Below, in pieces: positions 59,841 through 64,000 of a DNA stretch of 64,000 nucleotides. The stretch is from G965212005 sp965212005 (GTDB lineage: Bacteria; Pseudomonadota; Gammaproteobacteria; Porifericomitales; Porifericomitaceae): assembly GCA_965212005.1 (NCBI GenBank), contig OZ243038.1, forward strand, positions 2,046,001 through 2,110,000, in the 5' to 3' direction. Within the stretch, counting starts at the first letter, position 1. The number at the start of each line of letters is the position of its first letter. A model generated the notes under the pieces. The model searched no databases. It was not told the origin of the DNA and worked only from the letters and a program-made list of their open reading frames with translations. The position numbers were made by a program, and so were the translations under genes.

Positions 59841-61061
59841 TTAAATGGCCTGGCCCAGCTTGAAAATGGGCAGGTACATGGCCGTCACCATGGTCCCCAC
59901 GATGCCTCCCAGAAAAACGATGATAATAGGCTCCATCATGGCCTGCAAAGATTCCACCAGGGCATCGACTTCATCTTCGTAGAAGTCTGCTACTTTGCCC
60001 AGCATTTCGTCCAGGGAGCCGGCTTCCTCGCCGATGGACACCATCTGCACCACCATGTTGGGGAACAGCTTGGTGTCGCGCATTGCCGACTGGAGCTGGG
60101 TACCAGTGGAGATCTCGTCGCGCATCTCCATCGTGGCGTCATAGTAAATGGCGTTCCCGCATGCCCCGGCAACTGAAGTCATCGCTTCAACCAACGGGGT
60201 GCCGGCTGCAAACATCGTGGCCAGAGTCCTGCAGAAGCGGGCAATCGCCGACTTGTTGAGAATGGGGCCCATAATGGGAAGGCGCAGGGAAAGCTTGTCC
60301 AGGAAGCGGGCAAAGTTCTTTGAAGTCTTGCGCAGTCTCATAGGGATCATGATCATGGCCGTAACCGCTATGATGATCAGTAGGATGTACTTCTGCATAA
60401 ATTCGGAGGCGGATACTACCAATTTCGTCAAGGCTGGCAGGTCTGCCCCAAAATTGGCGAACAGCTCTTCAAATTGGGGGATCACAAATACCAGCAGGAT
60501 GGTAATCACGAGGCCCGCCACGCCCAGCACCATGGACGGATAAATCATCGCCTTCTTAATCTTCCGTTTCATCTGCTCGGACTTCTCTTTGTACACAGCG
60601 ATTTTGTGTAACAAAGATTCCAAAATTCCGGCCTTCTCTCCCGCTGCTATCAGGCTGATGTAGAGCGAATCGAATTGATGCGGATGCTTGGCCAGGGCTT
60701 CCGCCAAGGTCCCTCCGGCCTCCACGTCTCCCTTGATGGCCATAATCATTTCCTGCATCGAGGGGTTCTCATGTCCCTGTCCCACGATGTCGAAAGACTG
60801 CACCAACGGAACACCGGAAGACATCATGGTCGCCATCTGGCGGCTAAAGATGGCGATGTCGCTGGCAGTGATCTTTTTGCCGCTTTTGCTGAACAGGGAT
60901 TTGGTTTTTTTCTGTACTTTGAGTGGGCGGATCCCGCGATTACGCAGCCGGGCCCGGGCCTGCCCCAAGTTGAGGGCATCCAACTCTCCCTGGACAATTT
61001 TGCCCCTCTCATTCTTGCCGGTCCAACTGAAGGTGAGCGTCTGCGATTGTGCGGCTGCCAT
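59841..61061 (-). CDS. pilC: Type IV pilus inner-membrane platform protein PilC
   Basis: Polytopic platform that couples PilB to pilin polymerisation. 406 residues with the two T2SF/GspF domains: MATMMSSGVPLVQSFDIVGQ and CRTLATMFAAGTPLVEAMTS are the paired motifs, and FVIPQFEELFANFGADLPAL is the conserved segment between the halves. The C-terminus ends FKLGQAI. Lies 28 bp after pilB. A damaged second copy is upstream of pilB. Confidence 0.95.
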   Translation of the reverse strand: MAAAQSQTLTFSWTGKNERGKIVQGELDALNLGQARARLRNRGIRPLKVQKKTKSLFSKSGKKITASDIAIFSRQMATMMSSGVPLVQSFDIVGQGHENPSMQEMIMAIKGDVEAGGTLAEALAKHPHQFDSLYISLIAAGEKAGILESLLHKIAVYKEKSEQMKRKIKKAMIYPSMVLGVAGLVITILLVFVIPQFEELFANFGADLPALTKLVVSASEFMQKYILLIIIAVTAMIMIPMRLRKTSKNFARFLDKLSLRLPIMGPILNKSAIARFCRTLATMFAAGTPLVEAMTSVAGACGNAIYYDATMEMRDEISTGTQLQSAMRDTKLFPNMVVQMVSIGEEAGSLDEMLGKVADFYEDEVDALVESLQAMMEPIIIVFLGGIVGTMVTAMYLPIFKLGQAI

Positions 61062-61089
61062 GTTCCGATACCTCTCCTGCTGCCTGATT

Positions 61090-62814
61090 TTACTCTACGG
61101 TAACCCGGTTGATCTCGGAAAGGCTGGTCAGGCCGGCCTTGACTTTCATCAGCCCGGACCGGCGTATATCCCAGCAGCCTTCCTCTTTAGCCTGAGTCGC
61201 CAACTGCACTGCGTTAGCTCCTTCGATGATGAGCCGCTTCATTTCCTCGGAAACCGGCATGACCTGGTAGACGCCAACCCTTCCCTTGTATCCGCTGGGA
61301 CAGGCGTCACCGCCGTTACCGGGTTCATACACCTCGAAATCGTCTTTCAAGTCCTCCGGGGTAAAGCCCTCCTTCAGCAGCGCTTTTTGGGGCATTTCCA
61401 ATTCCTGCCGGTATTGCGGGTGTAGCCGCCGGGCCAGGCGTTGCGCAGTGATCAGGTTGATACTGGTTGCCACGGCGAAGGGCGGTATGCCCATGTCCTG
61501 CAAGCGGGTCAAGGTTTGCGGACCGTCATTAGTATGCAGCGTGGACATGACCATGTGGCCGGTTTGCGCGGCCTTGACGGCGATGCTGCCAGTGTCGAAG
61601 TCTCGAATCTCGCCGACCAGGATGATGTCTGGGTCCTGCCGCAAAAACGCCTTGAGGGCCTTGGAGAAAGTCATGCCGGTGCGTTCATCCACCTGCACCT
61701 GGTTGACGCCGGGCAGGTTGATTTCCACCGGATCTTCAGCGGTTGATATATTCACCTCTTCCTGGTTCAGGATATTGATTCCGGTGTACAGCGAGACGGT
61801 TTTGCCACTTCCGGTGGGACCGGTCACCAGGAACATTCCGTAAGGTTTTTGCAGGTTCTGGAGAAAAAGTTCCTTTTGGTGATCCTCGTAGCCCAATTGG
61901 TCGATTTGCAGCTTGGCGGCGTCCGAGTCCAGGATACGCATACAGCATTTTTCACCGAACAGCGTTGGACAGGTGCTGACGCGAAAATCGATGGCCTTAT
62001 TTTTGGATAGCTTCAGCTTGATGCGCCCGTCCTGCGGCACCCGCCTCTCGGATACGTCCAGCCGCGACATTACCTTAATGCGGGCCGATATCTTCTGCGA
62101 CAGGATCAGCGGCGGCTTGGCAAATTCCTGCAGCATACCGTCGACTCGCAGCCGGACCCGGAAGTATTTTTCATAGGGTTCAAAGTGCAGGTCGGAGGCA
62201 CCCAGCTTAATGGCGTCCACCAGCATCTTATTCACGAAGCGGACCACTGGCGCGTCTTCCACTTCTTCGCTGTGCGTGCTCTCGTCGGCGACTTCTTCGG
62301 CGGTGGTGGAAATGTTGTCCATGTCCTCCAAATCATCGCCCATCATGTCGTGCAGCGAAGATTCGGTCTCGTCAGCAATCTTTTCAAGGGCGCGATCCAG
62401 CTTGTGTTCCTCCACCACCACTGCCTCGATCAGGCAGCCCGTGGCAAACTTGATCTCATCCAGTGCCTGCAGGTTCGTCGGATCTGAAGTGCCGATGAAC
62501 AGCTTCTTGCCTCGCTTATGCAGTGGAACCAAACGGTGTTTCTTCAGAGTGTCCAGCTTGGACTCCTTGATGACCTGCATGTCCAACTCCACCGTGTCCA
62601 GATCGAGCAAAGGGATGCTAAAGTCCGCCGACGCGGTGCGGGCAATGTCCGCCGAGGCAACTTTCTTCTCGTTGACCAGGTAGGTAACCAGGGAAATTTT
62701 CCTTTTCTGCGCCTTCCGCGTGGCTTCCTGGGCTTCTTGTTCGCTGATGAGTTTGTGCGCCACAATCTTTCGCGCCAAGCCTGCGAGTGGGATCTTCTTT
62801 GCGGATGCGGCCAT
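61090..62814 (-). CDS. pilB: Type IV pilus extension ATPase PilB
   Basis: Hexameric ATPase that powers pilus extension. 574 residues: N-terminal MshEN-like domain (to about residue 160), then the GspE core with Walker A TGPTGSGKTVSLY, Asp box, Walker B ILVGEIRDFDTGSIA and His box GHMVMSTLHTND. The zinc tetracysteine of typical PilB (Cys pairs after RRL and before SGYKGR) is mostly lost: RRLHPQYRQELEMP has none and GGDACPSGYKGRVGVYQVM keeps one. ATPase motifs are intact, so activity is expected. Confidence 0.94.
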   Translation of the reverse strand: MAASAKKIPLAGLARKIVAHKLISEQEAQEATRKAQKRKISLVTYLVNEKKVASADIARTASADFSIPLLDLDTVELDMQVIKESKLDTLKKHRLVPLHKRGKKLFIGTSDPTNLQALDEIKFATGCLIEAVVVEEHKLDRALEKIADETESSLHDMMGDDLEDMDNISTTAEEVADESTHSEEVEDAPVVRFVNKMLVDAIKLGASDLHFEPYEKYFRVRLRVDGMLQEFAKPPLILSQKISARIKVMSRLDVSERRVPQDGRIKLKLSKNKAIDFRVSTCPTLFGEKCCMRILDSDAAKLQIDQLGYEDHQKELFLQNLQKPYGMFLVTGPTGSGKTVSLYTGINILNQEEVNISTAEDPVEINLPGVNQVQVDERTGMTFSKALKAFLRQDPDIILVGEIRDFDTGSIAVKAAQTGHMVMSTLHTNDGPQTLTRLQDMGIPPFAVATSINLITAQRLARRLHPQYRQELEMPQKALLKEGFTPEDLKDDFEVYEPGNGGDACPSGYKGRVGVYQVMPVSEEMKRLIIEGANAVQLATQAKEEGCWDIRRSGLMKVKAGLTSLSEINRVTVE

Positions 62815-63049
62815 GGTTCTACCTGCAAATAATACTTAACTGATAGGCAAGTATACTAGAGCAGGAAAACGATGTCACTAGCCTGAAGAATTGGCCCCAT
62901 GTTCGGGACCGGCCAGCATCCCCGCCTGCGTTGATTCGGCTTAAAAAGCATTGATTATCAATGATGCCAGGTAGAAAAGTCCGGTTCAGGCGAGCGGGAG
63001 TGCGGGCGCTGCCCGGACGGACTGGGTGGCGGTCGTTGCCCGGGGCCGG
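62815..63049. other. Intergenic region between pilB and the second pilC copy
   Basis: 235 bp. No pilin gene is present, although pilA often lies here. A GATAGGCAAGTATACT stretch (minus-strand leader of pilB) is the only candidate promoter area; nothing definite. Confidence 0.4.
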
Positions 63050-64000
63050 TCACCTCACCATAATCAACATAATCAACACGATGCCTCCCAGAAAAATGAT
63101 GATGATAGGCTCCATAATGGACTGCAAAGATCCCACCACGGCATCGACTTCCTCTTCGTAGAAGTCTGCTACTTTGTCCAGCATTTCGTCCAGGGAGCCG
63201 GCTTCCTCGCCGATGGACACCATATGCACCACCATGTTGGGGAACAGCTTGGTGTCGCGCATTGCCGACTGGAGCTGGGTGCCGGTGGCGATCTCGTCGC
63301 GCATCTCTATCGTGGCGTCATAGTAAACGGCGTTTCCGCATGTCCCGGCAACTGAAGTCATCGCTTCAACCAACGGGGTGCCGGCTGCAAACATCGTGGA
63401 CAGAGTTCTGCAGAAGCGGGCAATCGCCGACTTGTTGAGAATGGGGCCCATAATAGGAAGACGCAGGGAAAGCCTGTCCAGGAAGCGGGCAAAGTTCTGT
63501 GAAGTCCTGCGCAGTCTCAGAGGGATTATGATCATGGCCGCAATCGCCATGAGGATCAGCAGGATGTACGGCTGCATAAATGAGGAGGCTCCTACCAGCA
63601 GGAGGATGACGTTCACGATGAACGCCACGCCTAGCACAATGGCCGGATAAATCATCGCCTTCTTAATCTTCTGTTTCATCTGCTCGGACTTCTCTTTGTA
63701 CAAAGCGATTTTGTGTAACAAAGATTCCAAAACTCCGGCCTTCTCTCCCGCTGCTATCAGGCTGATGTAGAGCGAATCGAATTGCTTCGGATGCTTGGCC
63801 AGGGCTTCCGCCAAGGTTCCTCCGGCCTCCACGTCTCCCTTGATGGCCATAATTATTTCCTGCATCGAGGGGTTCTCATGTCCCTGCCCCATGATGTCGA
63901 AAGACTGCCCCAATGGAACACCGGAAGACATCATGGTCGCCATCTGGCGGCTAAAGACGGCGATGTCGCTGGCAGTGATCTTTTTGCCGCTTTTGCTGAA
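63050..64000 (-). pseudogene. Second pilC copy with internal deletion and altered end (runs off the window)
   Basis: Very similar in DNA and protein to pilC 59841-61061 (for example both have LPIMGPILNKSAIARFCRTL), but about 25-29 residues are missing between VLGVAFIVNVILLLV and GASSFMQPYILL, removing the conserved VIPQFEELFANFGADLPAL block. The C-terminus ends LGGIVLIMLIMVR instead of running to FKLGQAI. The reading frame is open throughout and continues past the window edge (FSKSGKKITASDIAVFSRQ). Most likely a decaying duplicate, though a divergent working paralogue cannot be excluded. Confidence 0.75.

Noticed and set aside
63050..63943. Second pilC copy as a complete gene starting at the internal Met codon at 63943
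   Set aside because: Homology to pilC continues upstream past that codon to the window end, so the codon is internal.

Overview
The window is a chromosomal segment of a GC-rich gammaproteobacterium. I infer this from gene order and protein types: rpmI-rplT-pheS-pheT-ihfA followed by a MerR-type gene and tRNA-Pro; lpoA/rsmI/rnpB followed by a complete mra/dcw cluster (mraZ to lpxC); a dciA-like gene, an M23 peptidase, secA and a Nudix/ThiE-like fusion after lpxC; and a pilB-pilC-pilD-coaE block. The genus cannot be named from the sequence.

Layout. 1-11,300: scattered housekeeping genes, namely metG (5' part), mrp, dcd, cysG, a LON-domain gene, mpl, a small exported protein, a HAD-IB phosphatase, mdh and gltA. 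11,760-17,400: ribosomal protein/PheRS/IHF operon, tRNA-Pro(GGG) and a Sel1-type lipoprotein. 17,675-19,513: glmS. 19,514-29,223: an accessory island. It begins with an AT-rich tandem array of MORN-type lipoprotein genes separated by copied pieces of the glmS 3' region. Next come a truncated IS3-type element and an IS256-type element. Then come crcB and a formamide-utilisation group on the minus strand (formamidase, AmiS/UreI channel, FmdB zinc ribbon, porin). It ends with the remnant of a secreted protein and a second IS3 fragment that abuts the lpoA stop codon. 29,224-55,955: lpoA, rsmI, rnpB, then mraZ-rsmH-ftsL-ftsI-murE-murF-mraY-murD-ftsW-murG-murC-murB-ddl-ftsQ-ftsA-ftsZ-lpxC, dciA (opposite strand), M23 peptidase and secA. 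55,956-64,000: argJ, the Nudix fusion, coaE, pilD, pilC, pilB and a second, internally deleted pilC copy running off the end.

The core genes cooperate in peptidoglycan precursor synthesis (glmS, murB-G, ddl, mraY, mpl recycling), septum formation (ftsL/I/W/Q/A/Z), lipid A commitment (lpxC) and protein export (secA). The island adds nitrogen acquisition from formamide or related amides, and probably fluoride export.

The most unusual structure is the array downstream of glmS, in which MORN lipoprotein units alternate with 81-124 bp copies of one internal part of glmS. Other points of note are a porin with a six-unit heptad insert, a PilB that has lost most of its cysteine motif, a damaged pilC duplicate, and four exactly 10-bp-spaced MraZ-type boxes.
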